The notes under the pieces are model-generated. The model saw only the letters and a list, made by a program, of their open reading frames with translations. It searched no databases and was not told the DNA's origin. Source: Acidimicrobiia bacterium (GTDB lineage Bacteria; Actinomycetota; Acidimicrobiia; IMCC26256; PALSA-610). From it: a stretch of DNA of 39,810 bases. The stretch covers positions 1 to 39,810 of the forward strand of contig JADGOO010000078.1 of the NCBI GenBank assembly GCA_017882905.1. Direction: 5' to 3'. Shown piece by piece: positions 23,515-31,370 of this stretch (its first letter is position 1; the number at the start of each line of letters is the position of its first letter). A program made the translations under genes and the position numbers.

Positions 23515-24591
23515 ATGAACCGATCACGAGACCGGGGCGACCGGTCGCTGCGAGAGCAGGTTTCGAAGCTCCTGCGCTGGCAGGAGGCGGGCTGTCGCAT
23601 GGCCGCGTCTCCATCGCCGTTCTATTCGGGGCTCCTCGCACTCATGGCCGAAAGTGCCGAGCGCGGCGGCCCGGTCGTGAAGCTGCTGGCGCGTGCGCCG
23701 CTCACGGTGGAAGCGGCGAGCCCGCTGCGGCTGCTCGGCGGTGTGCACCGCGCCGTCCTCGACGGCGTGTTGCCGGAGCTCGCGGCGCACTGGCCCGGTG
23801 ATGTCGACGCCGCATGGCGTGAGCTCGCGGCTGTTCTCGAGTCACCACCGGCCGCCGTGCTCGCCGCGCTCGAGCGCGACCCGCAGACGAACGAGGTGGG
23901 CCGGTCGGCCGCGCTTGCCGCCGGTCTCGCGGAGATCACGCGGCGCGCGTGTCTTGGCCTGCGCATCTTCGAGATCGGGAGCTCGGCCGGTCTCAACCTC
24001 CGGCTCGACCGATACGCCTTCGCGGCCGGCACGGCACAGTGGGGCGATCCTGAGTCGGCGGTGCGGTTCGACTCGGCGTCGTACACGGGCGCGCCGCCGT
24101 TCGAGGCGAACGCAACGATCGTGGAACGTCGCGGCTGCGATCTGCATCCCATCGACGCGACCGCGTTCGACGGCCGCAATCAGCTGCTCTCCTACGTGTG
24201 GCCCGACCAACAGATGCGTCAGACCCGGTTGCGGGCCGCACTCGACATCGCAGCCGGCGCGCCCGTCGTGATCGACACGGAATCGGCCGACCACTGGGTG
24301 GAAGCTCGCGTCGAGCCGCAGGCCGGAACGTGCACGGTGCTGATGCACTCGATCATGTGGCAGTACCTGCCCGCCGACGTGCAGCAGCGAGTTGGGGCCA
24401 CGATGCGAATACGAGGGGCAACGGCAACGACGAGCTCGCCGCTCGCATGGCTGCGCCTCGAGCCTGCACCCGAGATCGTGCACGCCGACCTGCGCCTGAC
24501 AATGTGGCCGGGCGGCGACGAAGAGGTGCTCGCGTTCAGCGGCTACCACGGTCCGCCGGTCGAGTGGCGCGCCCCTACTGATCAGCGCTGA
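23515..24591 (+). CDS. DUF2332 family protein
   Basis: A 358-residue protein matching DUF2332, a family widespread in actinobacteria with no assigned role. Characteristic blocks are SPFYSGLLALMAE, EIGSSAGLNLRLDRYAF, RGCDLHPIDATAFDGRNQLL and TVLMHSIMWQYLP. The Gly-rich EIGSSAGLNL element followed by an acidic motif resembles a methyltransferase SAM site, but this is only a suggestion. ATG 23515 is used; GTG 23506 in the same frame is equally possible. It starts 22 bp after the thioesterase. Confidence 0.82.
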   Translation: MNRSRDRGDRSLREQVSKLLRWQEAGCRMAASPSPFYSGLLALMAESAERGGPVVKLLARAPLTVEAASPLRLLGGVHRAVLDGVLPELAAHWPGDVDAAWRELAAVLESPPAAVLAALERDPQTNEVGRSAALAAGLAEITRRACLGLRIFEIGSSAGLNLRLDRYAFAAGTAQWGDPESAVRFDSASYTGAPPFEANATIVERRGCDLHPIDATAFDGRNQLLSYVWPDQQMRQTRLRAALDIAAGAPVVIDTESADHWVEARVEPQAGTCTVLMHSIMWQYLPADVQQRVGATMRIRGATATTSSPLAWLRLEPAPEIVHADLRLTMWPGGDEEVLAFSGYHGPPVEWRAPTDQR

Positions 24592-24603
24592 CGCGAAGGC
24601 GCC

Positions 24604-25458
24604 TCAGTGGTACGCGTCGGCGACGAGCTTCTCCACGGCCGCGACCGCACGAGGCACCGCCGACTCGTAGCCCTCGGCGTCGATCGCCGGTCCGATGAGC
24701 TCGAGATCGAAGTCGCCTTCGTAGCCGGCCTTGGCGAGCAGGCTCACGATGCGCGCCAACGGGATGTCACCGTCGCCGGGCACCATCCGTGCCGGCGTGC
24801 TCAACGTGCCGATCTTGTAGTCGCTCAGCTGCACGAGGCGGATCACATCGGCCGCCGCGCGCACCGTCGCAGCGAGGTCGCGTTCGGCCCAGCACGCGTT
24901 CACTTCCATGCACACTCCCGCACCGAGCCGGCGGGCGAGATCGACCGCGTCGACGAGTGTGTGTACGAAGCCCACATCGACGCGCAACGAGTTCGTGTGC
25001 TCGATCGCGAAGCGCACACCGCGCCGGCGGGCTTCGGCGAGCACCGGAGCGAGCGCGGCTTCGACCGCATCGGCGGCTTCCGCCCACGTGAGTGGGCCGG
25101 CCGGACCGGTCGTGAACACCAGGCACCCGGCGTCGAGGGCAACGGCGGCGTCGAGCGATCGGACGAGCCGTCCGCGCTGGGCGTCCCACCGGCTCGGTTC
25201 CGCGAGCGCGAACGGACCCAAGCCGATCAGGTTGCTCACCCGGAGCGCGCCGCTGTCGACCGCAGCGCGCACGCGCGCCACGCCGTCGTCCCAACCGTGG
25301 GCTTCGAGCTTCGCCACCGACACGCCGGCGGCGCGCACGCCGTGGCGGGCCCAGAACTCGAGGTCTTCGGTGAGGGACAGTCGGAACGTCGAGATGGCGC
25401 TCACCGAGATGCGGTCGCGCACGTCGCGGCGCTCGCTCGTGTCGTCGATCACGTTCAT
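24604..25458 (-). CDS. Sugar phosphate isomerase/epimerase-like TIM-barrel protein
   Basis: A 284-residue xylose-isomerase-like/AP-endonuclease-2 TIM barrel. Candidate metal ligands lie in FAIEHTNSLR, CMEVNACWAE, VQLSDYK and DFDLELIGP, in family order. Substrate unknown. ATG 25458 overlaps the SDR stop (ATGA), so the two work together or at least are co-translated. Sugar or inositol-type polyols are possible substrates, but nothing here decides it. Convergent with the DUF2332 gene, 12 bp apart. Confidence 0.82.
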   Translation of the reverse strand: MNVIDDTSERRDVRDRISVSAISTFRLSLTEDLEFWARHGVRAAGVSVAKLEAHGWDDGVARVRAAVDSGALRVSNLIGLGPFALAEPSRWDAQRGRLVRSLDAAVALDAGCLVFTTGPAGPLTWAEAADAVEAALAPVLAEARRRGVRFAIEHTNSLRVDVGFVHTLVDAVDLARRLGAGVCMEVNACWAERDLAATVRAAADVIRLVQLSDYKIGTLSTPARMVPGDGDIPLARIVSLLAKAGYEGDFDLELIGPAIDAEGYESAVPRAVAAVEKLVADAYH

Positions 25459-26222
25459 CCGAGCACCAGACCTCTCGCGATGCTGCTGCCGCCGTCGAGC
25501 TGGAGGTTGATGCCCGTGAGGTACTCCGATTCGCGGCTCGCCAAGTAGACGGCGGCGTGCGCGATGTCGTCGGCCACCCCGAGCCGGGTGAGGTGCATCG
25601 CCTCGTACCGCTCCCGACGTTCCGGCGCGAGATCGCGGTCGCGTCGTTCGTTCAGCACATAGCCGGGGCTCAGCGTGTTGCAGCGGATGTTGTCGGCGGC
25701 GTAGTCGACGGCGATGGCGCGCGTGAGTCCGTTGAGCGCCGACTTGCTCGCCACGTATGCGGTGAAGCCCTTGCTCGCGCGCTCGGCCTGGCGTGTCGAC
25801 ACGTTGATGATGGCGCCGTGCCCCGCCGCCTGCATCGGGACGATCGCGGCGCGGCACAGCCAGAACGGCGCCGTCACGTTCACGCGGAACACGGCGTCCC
25901 ACGCGTGGGTGGAGACATCGGCAATCGGGCCGTCGCCCCCTTCACCACCGGCTGCGTTGTTCACGAGCACGGTCAGCCCGCCGAGCGCCGCCGCGGCAGC
26001 CTCGACGAGCTTGCCGCACGCCGCCTCGTCATTCAGGTCGGCAGGGATGAACACGCCAGTGCCGCCGACGCGCTCGATCTGTTCCACCACGGCCGCGCCG
26101 CGTGCTGCGTCGCGTCCGGTCACGCACACCGCCGCGCCTTCTTCGGCGAAGCGCGTCGCGACGGCCTTGCCGATGCCCGACGTCGATCCGGTGACGAGTG
26201 CCCGCTCGCCTTGCATCCGCAC
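25455..26222 (-). CDS. SDR-family oxidoreductase
   Basis: A 255-residue SDR. The cofactor motif is ALVTGSTSGIGKAVATRFAE. Beta-2 ends CVTGRDAARG, suggesting NADP(H). Then come LVNNAAGGEGG, the serine in INVSTRQAERA and Tyr-Lys in AYVASKSALNGL. GTG 26222 has AGGG 7 nt upstream; ATG 26216 is an alternative. Third gene of a minus-strand run glbO-map-SDR-TIM barrel, 16 bp after map. Confidence 0.87.
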   Translation of the reverse strand: MRMQGERALVTGSTSGIGKAVATRFAEEGAAVCVTGRDAARGAAVVEQIERVGGTGVFIPADLNDEAACGKLVEAAAAALGGLTVLVNNAAGGEGGDGPIADVSTHAWDAVFRVNVTAPFWLCRAAIVPMQAAGHGAIINVSTRQAERASKGFTAYVASKSALNGLTRAIAVDYAADNIRCNTLSPGYVLNERRDRDLAPERRERYEAMHLTRLGVADDIAHAAVYLASRESEYLTGINLQLDGGSSIARGLVLG

Positions 26223-26238
26223 GCGGCGGCCCTAACCC

Positions 26239-27201
26239 TCACCCATAATCGGGCGTCTCGCCTTCGGCGAGGGTGAGCACCTCGACACCGGTTGCCGTCA
26301 CGAGCAGGGTGTGCTCGAACTGGGCCGAGGGCAAACCGTCGGCGGTGGGGGCTGTCCAGCCGTCGTTCCAGATGCGGCCGATCTTCCACGTGCCCACGTT
26401 GATCATCGGCTCGATCGTGAAGGTCATGCCCGGCTCGAGCACTTCATCGGAGCGCGGGTCGTAGAAGTGCGGCACCGACGGCGTGGTGTGGAACTCCTCG
26501 CCGATGCCGTGCCCCACGAAGTTGCGCACCACCGAGAACCCGTTGGCGGTGGCGTGCTCCTCGATGGCGCGACCGATCGCGTTGAGGCGGCCGCCCGGCT
26601 CGACGGCGCGGATGCCCCGCCACAGGCACTGGCGCGTCACCTGCACGAGCCGCTCGACGGCGGGATCGACCTCGCCCACGGTGAACGTCGCGCTCGTGTC
26701 GCCGTGCACGCCTTGGAGGAAGATCGTGATGTCGCAGTTGACGATGTCGCCGTCGGCGAGTGGGCGGTCGTCGGGGATGCCGTGGCAGATCACCTCGTTC
26801 ACCGAGGTGCAGATCGACTTCTCGTAGCCCTTGTAGTGCAACGTGCTCGGGTAGCCGCCGAGCGCGATGTAGGTGTCGTGCGCGAGCGCGTCGAGCTCCT
26901 CGGTGGTCACGCCCGGTGCGACGGCACGCCCCACCACGGTGAGCACCTCGGCGGCGGCTTTGCCTGCGGCGCGCATGCGGTCGGCGAACGAGCCCGGCGC
27001 AAATGTGGGCGCGAGCGCGCCGGCGGTGCGTGCGTACGGCGGGCGCAGGATGCCGACGGGAACCGTGCGGGGCGGGCTCACGCGGCCCCTGCTCACCTTG
27101 GCCGGCCTCACCCGCACGGTGCCGCCGCCCTCGTTGGCGCGCTGCACGTCGGCCGCGACCTTGCGGCGGTCTTCGCGTCGTCGTTGCTGTCGTCGGCTCA
27201 T
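26239..27201 (-). CDS. map: Type I methionine aminopeptidase with N-terminal extension
   Basis: A 320-residue enzyme removing initiator methionine from new proteins. All metal ligands are present: Asp157 (NCDIT), Asp168 (HGDTSATF), His231 (GHGIG), Glu264 (TIEPM) and Glu296 (QFEHT), with His140 in VICHGIP. A basic 65-residue extension (MSRRQQRRREDRRK, then Pro-rich SPPRTVPVGILRPP) resembles that of mycobacterial MapB, where it contacts the ribosome. ATG 27201 is the only good start. It follows glbO by 52 bp. Confidence 0.95.
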   Translation of the reverse strand: MSRRQQRRREDRRKVAADVQRANEGGGTVRVRPAKVSRGRVSPPRTVPVGILRPPYARTAGALAPTFAPGSFADRMRAAGKAAAEVLTVVGRAVAPGVTTEELDALAHDTYIALGGYPSTLHYKGYEKSICTSVNEVICHGIPDDRPLADGDIVNCDITIFLQGVHGDTSATFTVGEVDPAVERLVQVTRQCLWRGIRAVEPGGRLNAIGRAIEEHATANGFSVVRNFVGHGIGEEFHTTPSVPHFYDPRSDEVLEPGMTFTIEPMINVGTWKIGRIWNDGWTAPTADGLPSAQFEHTLLVTATGVEVLTLAEGETPDYG

Positions 27202-27253
27202 CGCGTCATCTTCACGTCGTGACCGGGTCGGGGCCCAGGTCGTGTCTCGGGGC

Positions 27254-27718
27254 TCACTCGGCGTTCATCATCCAGTCGGCCGAGCGGGCGAAGTACTCCA
27301 GCATCGCGCTTCGGACGGCATCGCCGAGCCCCGACCCGTCGATCGGTCCGGATCCGGTGTGCCCAGCCGGTGTCGCGCCCGGTGTCGCGGCCAGGGTCGC
27401 GGCCAAGGCCGCGGGCAGGGTTGCGTCGAGGGCTTCGGCCATCGCGCCGTACCAGGCGTCGCGCTCGGCCGGTCCGATCCGCAGGTGAACGTGGCGCATG
27501 CGTAGGCGTGGGTGCCCGCGGCTCGCGCTGTACTCGGGGGGCCCGCCGAAGTACTGCGCGAGGAACCCGGCGAGCGCGTCGCGCGCCTCGGTGAGGTCGT
27601 CGGGATACAGCGGCCGCAGCACGGCGCTCGTCTCGACACGCGCGTAGAACGCGGCCGAGAGCGACGTGAAGAACGGCGCTCCACCCACGATCTCGTACAC
27701 GGTGACATCGGTGCCCAT
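27254..27718 (-). CDS. glbO: Group II truncated hemoglobin (GlbO-type) with a repeat-encoded insertion
   Basis: A 154-residue truncated hemoglobin that binds haem and O2 or NO. Hallmarks are FYARVETSAVLRPLYP, QYFGGPPEYSASRGHPRLRM with the proximal histidine in RMRHVH, and the G8 tryptophan in RDAWYGAM. Between helices G and H, where homologues have a short loop, there are about 30 Ala/Thr/Pro/Gly residues encoded by five 12-bp tandem units (27368-27427). ATG 27718 has GAAGGAG 8 nt upstream. Divergent from the SET gene. Confidence 0.92.
   Translation of the reverse strand: MGTDVTVYEIVGGAPFFTSLSAAFYARVETSAVLRPLYPDDLTEARDALAGFLAQYFGGPPEYSASRGHPRLRMRHVHLRIGPAERDAWYGAMAEALDATLPAALAATLAATPGATPAGHTGSGPIDGSGLGDAVRSAMLEYFARSADWMMNAE
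27368..27427 (-). repeat. Five 12-bp tandem repeats inside glbO
   Basis: Plus-strand units are cggtgtcgcgcc, cggtgtcgcggc, cagggtcgcggc, caaggccgcggg and cagggttgcgtc. The period is a multiple of three, so copy-number change adds or removes four residues without frameshift. Confidence 0.75.
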
Positions 27719-27823
27719 GCCCGCGGCTCCTTCCGACGAGCAGTCTCGCGTCGATCGCCGTGCGCGGTCCGACGCGTCGTGGCGACGGCTCCGCGTCGCT
27801 TCGGAACGCCGCGAACAGACGGG

Positions 27824-27829
27824 TAGCGT
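27824..27829 (+). promoter_or_regulatory. Candidate -10 box of a leaderless SET-domain gene
   Basis: TAGCGT ends 7 nt before ATG 27837, the spacing expected if transcription begins at or next to the start codon. No ribosome site is visible before this ATG. Confidence 0.45.
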
Positions 27830-27836
27830 CGCGCCG

Positions 27837-28337
27837 ATGGGCCACTCCTTCTTGTGCGCGAAGGCCGAGGTGCGCGGGGCCGGGCGCAAGGGCCTCGGCG
27901 TGTTCGCGTCGGAGTCGATCCGAGCCGGTGAGACCGTCGCCGCGTTCGGCGGTTCGGTGATCACCAAGGCCGAGTTCGATCTGTTGCCGGAGCTGCGTCG
28001 CGTGCACGGGATCCAGATCGACGACGAGCTCTTCATGGTCGGCGGCGACGAGCTCGAACCGGCCGACTACGCGAACCATTCGTGTGCGCCCAACGCCGGC
28101 ATCGTCGGCAGCATCCTCCTCGTGGCCATGACCGACATCGCGCCGGGTGAGGAGATCAGCTTCGACTACGCGATGTGCGACGCCGCCGACTACGACGAGT
28201 TCGTCTGTGAGTGCGGCGCCGACACGTGCCGCGGGGTCGTCACGAGCGCCGACTGGCAGCTCGATGCGCTCCAGGAGCGCTATCGGGGCTGGATGTCTGC
28301 GTACCTGCAACGCCGCATCGCCGCCGGGCTCCGCTGA
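27837..28337 (+). CDS. SET-domain protein, putative lysine methyltransferase
   Basis: A 166-residue SET protein of the kind that transfers methyl from SAM to lysine. SET motifs are GLGVFASESIRAGETVA at the N-terminus, YANHSCAPNAGIVG (NHSC.PN pseudoknot) and GEEISFDYAMCDA. A post-SET cysteine motif follows (FVCECGADTCRGVV), which binds zinc in eukaryotic enzymes. The whole protein is little more than SET plus post-SET, so it is likely active. The bacterial substrate is unknown. Divergent from glbO; no ribosome site, candidate leaderless start. Confidence 0.88.
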   Translation: MGHSFLCAKAEVRGAGRKGLGVFASESIRAGETVAAFGGSVITKAEFDLLPELRRVHGIQIDDELFMVGGDELEPADYANHSCAPNAGIVGSILLVAMTDIAPGEEISFDYAMCDAADYDEFVCECGADTCRGVVTSADWQLDALQERYRGWMSAYLQRRIAAGLR

Positions 28338-28346
28338 GCCACGCGC

Positions 28347-29396
28347 CTAGGGCGTGGGGGAGGCCGCGGGCACGACGGGCCGGAGCCGGCGCACGCCGCT
28401 CGCCACGCACCCCGCGCCCGCACCGATGAACACGGCCACGATCACGCGCGCCAGCGCACCGGGCAGCGTGGCGGGCAGCTGCGAGTGGGTGATCCACCCA
28501 ACGAACGTGAGTCCGCCGGCGACGAGCACCGCGAGCCCGCCGAGGAGCGCGCTCGGCGACCATGACGCGGGGCGGCGGGCGGCGAACACCGCCGCGCCGA
28601 GCGCGCCCACGATGGCGATCAGCGCATAGAGGATCCCGGCGGCGTCGTGGAACGGCCCACCGGTACCGAAGCGCGCGATGCCGACGAGCAGCACGATCGC
28701 CACGCACGCCAGACCGGTGAACATCAGGGTCACGCGCTGCGCGCGGTCGACGAGCAGTGCGAGCGCGAGCGCCACGGCGCCTGCGGCGATGGGGAGCAAC
28801 GGCGCGGGCGCGTCCACGTAGGTGATGCGGCCCGCGATCACGCCTTGGTGGCCGTCGACCAGCACCGGCACGATCCATTCGTGGCCACCCGTGTCGCCGG
28901 CCATGTGGTGAGCGCGGTGGTCGTGCCACCGCCAGAGGTGGCCGCTCGCGACGCGCGTCCATTGAGGTGCGGCGTTCGGGTCGTACGACTTGGGCGTCGG
29001 CGTGCCGGGCAACGTCGACGTTCGGTTGAGGTAGGTGGCCGGAGATCGCGTGTTCTCGTCGACGCCGCCCGTCGCGTCGAAGCGGAGGTAGGGCTCGCCC
29101 GCGTAGCCCTCGATGATCACCTCGTGGCCCGGCGCGGCGCGCAGCTCGATGTGGTTGCCGAGATCGGTCACCCGCGCCTGCAGCACGCCGTTGTCGGGTC
29201 GAACTGCGGTCACCGCACTGCGCCAGTTCGTCGCCGGAAGGCCTCCGGTGGCGTGCGCCGATGCGGGCGTCGCGGTTGTGGCGAGCGCCGCGACCGCGGC
29301 GACGAGCCCGCCCGCCAAGATCACGGCGTGCCGCGCCATCGAGGACGGGAACCCCCGCGACCGAGCGGTGCGCATCGGGGTCATGGTCGCGCGCAT
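28347..29396 (-). CDS. Membrane protein of unknown function
   Basis: A protein of about 349 residues. A signal sequence (ILAGGLVAAVAALATTATPA, cleavage near ASAHA) precedes an extracytoplasmic domain of about 170 residues with a His-rich patch (LWRWHDHRAHHMAGD). Four or five hydrophobic helices follow to the C-terminus. I do not recognise a named family. The mature protein begins with histidine after ASA, and the layout recalls copper-handling CopC/YcnI-like proteins; that is a guess. Start is uncertain: ATG 29396, 29384 and 29375 are in frame, none with a ribosome site. Confidence 0.7.
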   Translation of the reverse strand: MRATMTPMRTARSRGFPSSMARHAVILAGGLVAAVAALATTATPASAHATGGLPATNWRSAVTAVRPDNGVLQARVTDLGNHIELRAAPGHEVIIEGYAGEPYLRFDATGGVDENTRSPATYLNRTSTLPGTPTPKSYDPNAAPQWTRVASGHLWRWHDHRAHHMAGDTGGHEWIVPVLVDGHQGVIAGRITYVDAPAPLLPIAAGAVALALALLVDRAQRVTLMFTGLACVAIVLLVGIARFGTGGPFHDAAGILYALIAIVGALGAAVFAARRPASWSPSALLGGLAVLVAGGLTFVGWITHSQLPATLPGALARVIVAVFIGAGAGCVASGVRRLRPVVPAASPTP

Positions 29397-29401
29397 GCCA
29401 T

Positions 29402-29407
29402 TAGCGT
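29402..29407 (+). promoter_or_regulatory. Candidate -10 box before the SirB1-like gene
   Basis: TAGCGT ends exactly 7 nt before GTG 29415, as for the SET gene, and supports that start over GTG 29406, which would overlap the box. Confidence 0.45.
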
Positions 29408-29414
29408 GCAGCGC

Positions 29415-30200
29415 GTGGACGCCGAAGGGCGCATCGAGCCCATCGAGCGATTCGAGCGTCTCGCCCGCTCCGGGCCGCTCGATGCCGCAGTGCTGGCAAT
29501 CGCCGCGGCGTTGCGCCCGCCGGCCGACGAGACGGGCACCCTCGCGATCCTCGACCGCTGGGCGGCCGATTGCGAAGCGCCGACGTTCGGCGCGCTGCAC
29601 GCCGTGCTCTTCGACCGTGTCGGACTCGTCGGCGACGTCGACGACTACGGCGATCCTGAGAACTCGATGCTCGATGCCGTGGTCGCGCGGCGTCGGGGCA
29701 TCCCGATCATGTTGTCGGTCGTGGTGATCGAGGTGGGACGGCGGGCGGGCGTCTCGATCGACCCGATCGGGATGCCCGGACACTTCCTCGTGCAAGACCG
29801 ATCGACGCGCGTGTACTGCGATCCGTTCGCCGGCGGCGTGCTCCTCGACGAAGCGGGCTGCGCGGCACGCTTCCGCGCGCTGTTCGGTGAGCGTCAGCGC
29901 TTCTCGACGGCCTTGCTCGCGCCCACGCCGCTCCCGTTGGTGCTGGCGCGCGTGCTCGCGAACCTCGAAGGGTCGCGGTGGGCATCCGATTCGCATCGTT
30001 TGCTCACGATGCTCGAGCTGCACCGGCGCATCGGCGATCTGCCTCCGGGTGAGCGCTTGCGCCTCGCGGCGCGCTTCGAGGCACTCGGCGCGTTCGATGC
30101 GGCCGCGCGCGAGGCCGGCGCGGCGGCTGCCGCCCTGCCCGACGAGACCGCTCCTGCGGCACGGGCCCGCGCCGCAGCCGCGCGCGCCCGAACGAACTGA
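29415..30200 (+). CDS. SirB1-like transglutaminase-fold protein
   Basis: A 261-residue protein of the SirB1 / transglutaminase-like family. Conserved blocks are YGDPENSMLDAVVARRRGIP, IMLSVVVIEVGRRAGV and DPIGMPGHFLVQD, followed by a helical TPR-like C-terminus. The classical catalytic cysteine position is serine or alanine in many members and is not evident here. Function is unknown. Immediately followed, 2 bp later, by a Lon-N-domain gene. GTG 29415 is chosen from its -10 box spacing; GTG 29406 is an alternative. Confidence 0.8.
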   Translation: MDAEGRIEPIERFERLARSGPLDAAVLAIAAALRPPADETGTLAILDRWAADCEAPTFGALHAVLFDRVGLVGDVDDYGDPENSMLDAVVARRRGIPIMLSVVVIEVGRRAGVSIDPIGMPGHFLVQDRSTRVYCDPFAGGVLLDEAGCAARFRALFGERQRFSTALLAPTPLPLVLARVLANLEGSRWASDSHRLLTMLELHRRIGDLPPGERLRLAARFEALGAFDAAAREAGAAAAALPDETAPAARARAAAARARTN

Positions 30201-30202
30201 GC

Positions 30203-30853
30203 GTGGTGTCCGAACCGATGCCCGAACCCACCACCCTGGCGATGTTCCCGTTGGGCACGGTGTTGCTCCCGGGTGGCGTGCTGCCGCTCCACGTGTTCGA
30301 GCCGCGCTACCGCATGATGGTGCGCGCGGTGCTCGGCGGCGACGGCGAGCTCGGCATCGTTCTGATCGAGCGGGGCCACGAGGTCGGCGGCGGCGACACG
30401 CGGTTCCCGGTTGCATGTCTGGCGCGCGTCGCGCAAGCCCAAGAGCTCCCCGACGGCCGCTTCGCGATCGCGGTGGTTGGGCTCGAGCCGGTCGACGTGA
30501 TCGAGTGGCTCCCCGACGATCCGTACCCGATGGCGCGCGTCGCCCGGCGAGTGGTGCCGGCGATCGATCCGGATCTGCGAGCGCGAGCGCGAGACGCGCT
30601 CGAGGCCAAGCTGCACGAGCTGGTCGACGCGCTCGGCGCGGCGCACGGCGATGCCGGCGAGCCCGAGGAGCCCGTGCTGCCGAGCGACGACGACGTGGCG
30701 GCCTGGATGCTCGGCGAGGCGCTCGCCCTCGGTCCGCTCGATCGCCAGCGACTGCTGGCGGCACCTGATCCGGTGGCGCGCCTCGTGCTCCTCGGCGAGG
30801 TCGTCGACGATCGGATCCTGGTGGCGCGCGCGAGCGGCATCGACGGCGAGTAG
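30203..30853 (+). CDS. Lon N-terminal (LON substrate-binding) domain protein
   Basis: A 216-residue protein containing the PUA-like Lon N-terminal domain (FPLGTVLLPGGVLPLHVFEP then RYRMMVRAVLGGDGELGIVL) without ATPase or protease domains. Stand-alone LON proteins are common in actinobacteria; their role is unknown but the domain binds peptides in Lon. GTG 30203 is taken, with GTG 30206 and ATG 30218 as alternatives. Downstream are a short gene and a MoaD-like gene on the same strand. Confidence 0.85.
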   Translation: MVSEPMPEPTTLAMFPLGTVLLPGGVLPLHVFEPRYRMMVRAVLGGDGELGIVLIERGHEVGGGDTRFPVACLARVAQAQELPDGRFAIAVVGLEPVDVIEWLPDDPYPMARVARRVVPAIDPDLRARARDALEAKLHELVDALGAAHGDAGEPEEPVLPSDDDVAAWMLGEALALGPLDRQRLLAAPDPVARLVLLGEVVDDRILVARASGIDGE

Positions 30854-30865
30854 CTCCCCGCTGCG

Positions 30866-30871
30866 TATCGT
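30866..30871 (+). promoter_or_regulatory. Candidate -10 box before a 64-codon gene
   Basis: TATCGT ends 7 nt before ATG 30879, again with no ribosome site between, as for the SET and SirB1-like genes. Confidence 0.4.
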
Positions 30872-30878
30872 GGTGGCG

Positions 30879-31073
30879 ATGTCGAACGTCAGCCCCGAGC
30901 CGGGCTCCCAACCATGGGCCGCGCCCAGCCGCCCGTCCCAACCGGCGCCCGAGACCGCGCCGGCCGAGGTGCCGTTGCCTGCGCTGGCCGACGAGCGCCG
31001 CATGCTCGGCGAGCTCGAGGCTGCGGTCGCGGCGATCGACGCCGAGCTGAGCACGCTCGACTCGCCGCGCTGA
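30879..31073 (+). CDS. Small hypothetical protein, 64 residues
   Basis: A short protein with a Pro/Ala/Ser-rich first half and a helical second half (LADERRMLGELEAAVAAIDA) likely to form a short coiled coil. I do not recognise it. Support is its position between two real genes on the same strand, third-position GC like its neighbours, and a TATCGT box 7 nt before ATG 30879. It could be a cofactor or partner of the LON or MoaD proteins, but nothing shows this. Confidence 0.6.
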   Translation: MSNVSPEPGSQPWAAPSRPSQPAPETAPAEVPLPALADERRMLGELEAAVAAIDAELSTLDSPR

Positions 31074-31086
31074 ACCGGGTCAGCTG

Positions 31087-31332
31087 ATGGCGCGCGTCAC
31101 TCTGCGCCTGTTCGCCTCGGCCCGCGAGGCCGCCGGACGATCGAGCGACGAGCTCGACGCGGCGCACTTGCACGAGCTGTTGGCGCTCGCCTGCGACCGA
31201 TACGGCGCCGGGTTCGCCGCGGTGCTCGCCACGGCACGGGTGTGGGTCAACGGCGACGAGCCGGCGCACAGTGGACTGACCCTGACCGACGGCGACGAGG
31301 TTGCCGTCCTGCCGCCGGTGTCGGGCGGCTAG
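31087..31332 (+). CDS. moaD: MoaD/ThiS-like sulfur-carrier protein
   Basis: An 81-residue beta-grasp protein ending in Gly-Gly (VLPPVSGG), the thiocarboxylated tail of MoaD and ThiS. The segment VNGDEPAHSGLTLTDGDEVA and the N-terminal VTLRLFASAREAAGR favour MoaD, the small subunit of molybdopterin synthase. No moaE or other cofactor gene is in the window. ATG 31087 lies 13 bp after the preceding small gene. Confidence 0.88.
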   Translation: MARVTLRLFASAREAAGRSSDELDAAHLHELLALACDRYGAGFAAVLATARVWVNGDEPAHSGLTLTDGDEVAVLPPVSGG

Positions 31333-31370
31333 CTGCTCAACCAGCCGTCGTGGCCGCCGATGGGAACCCG

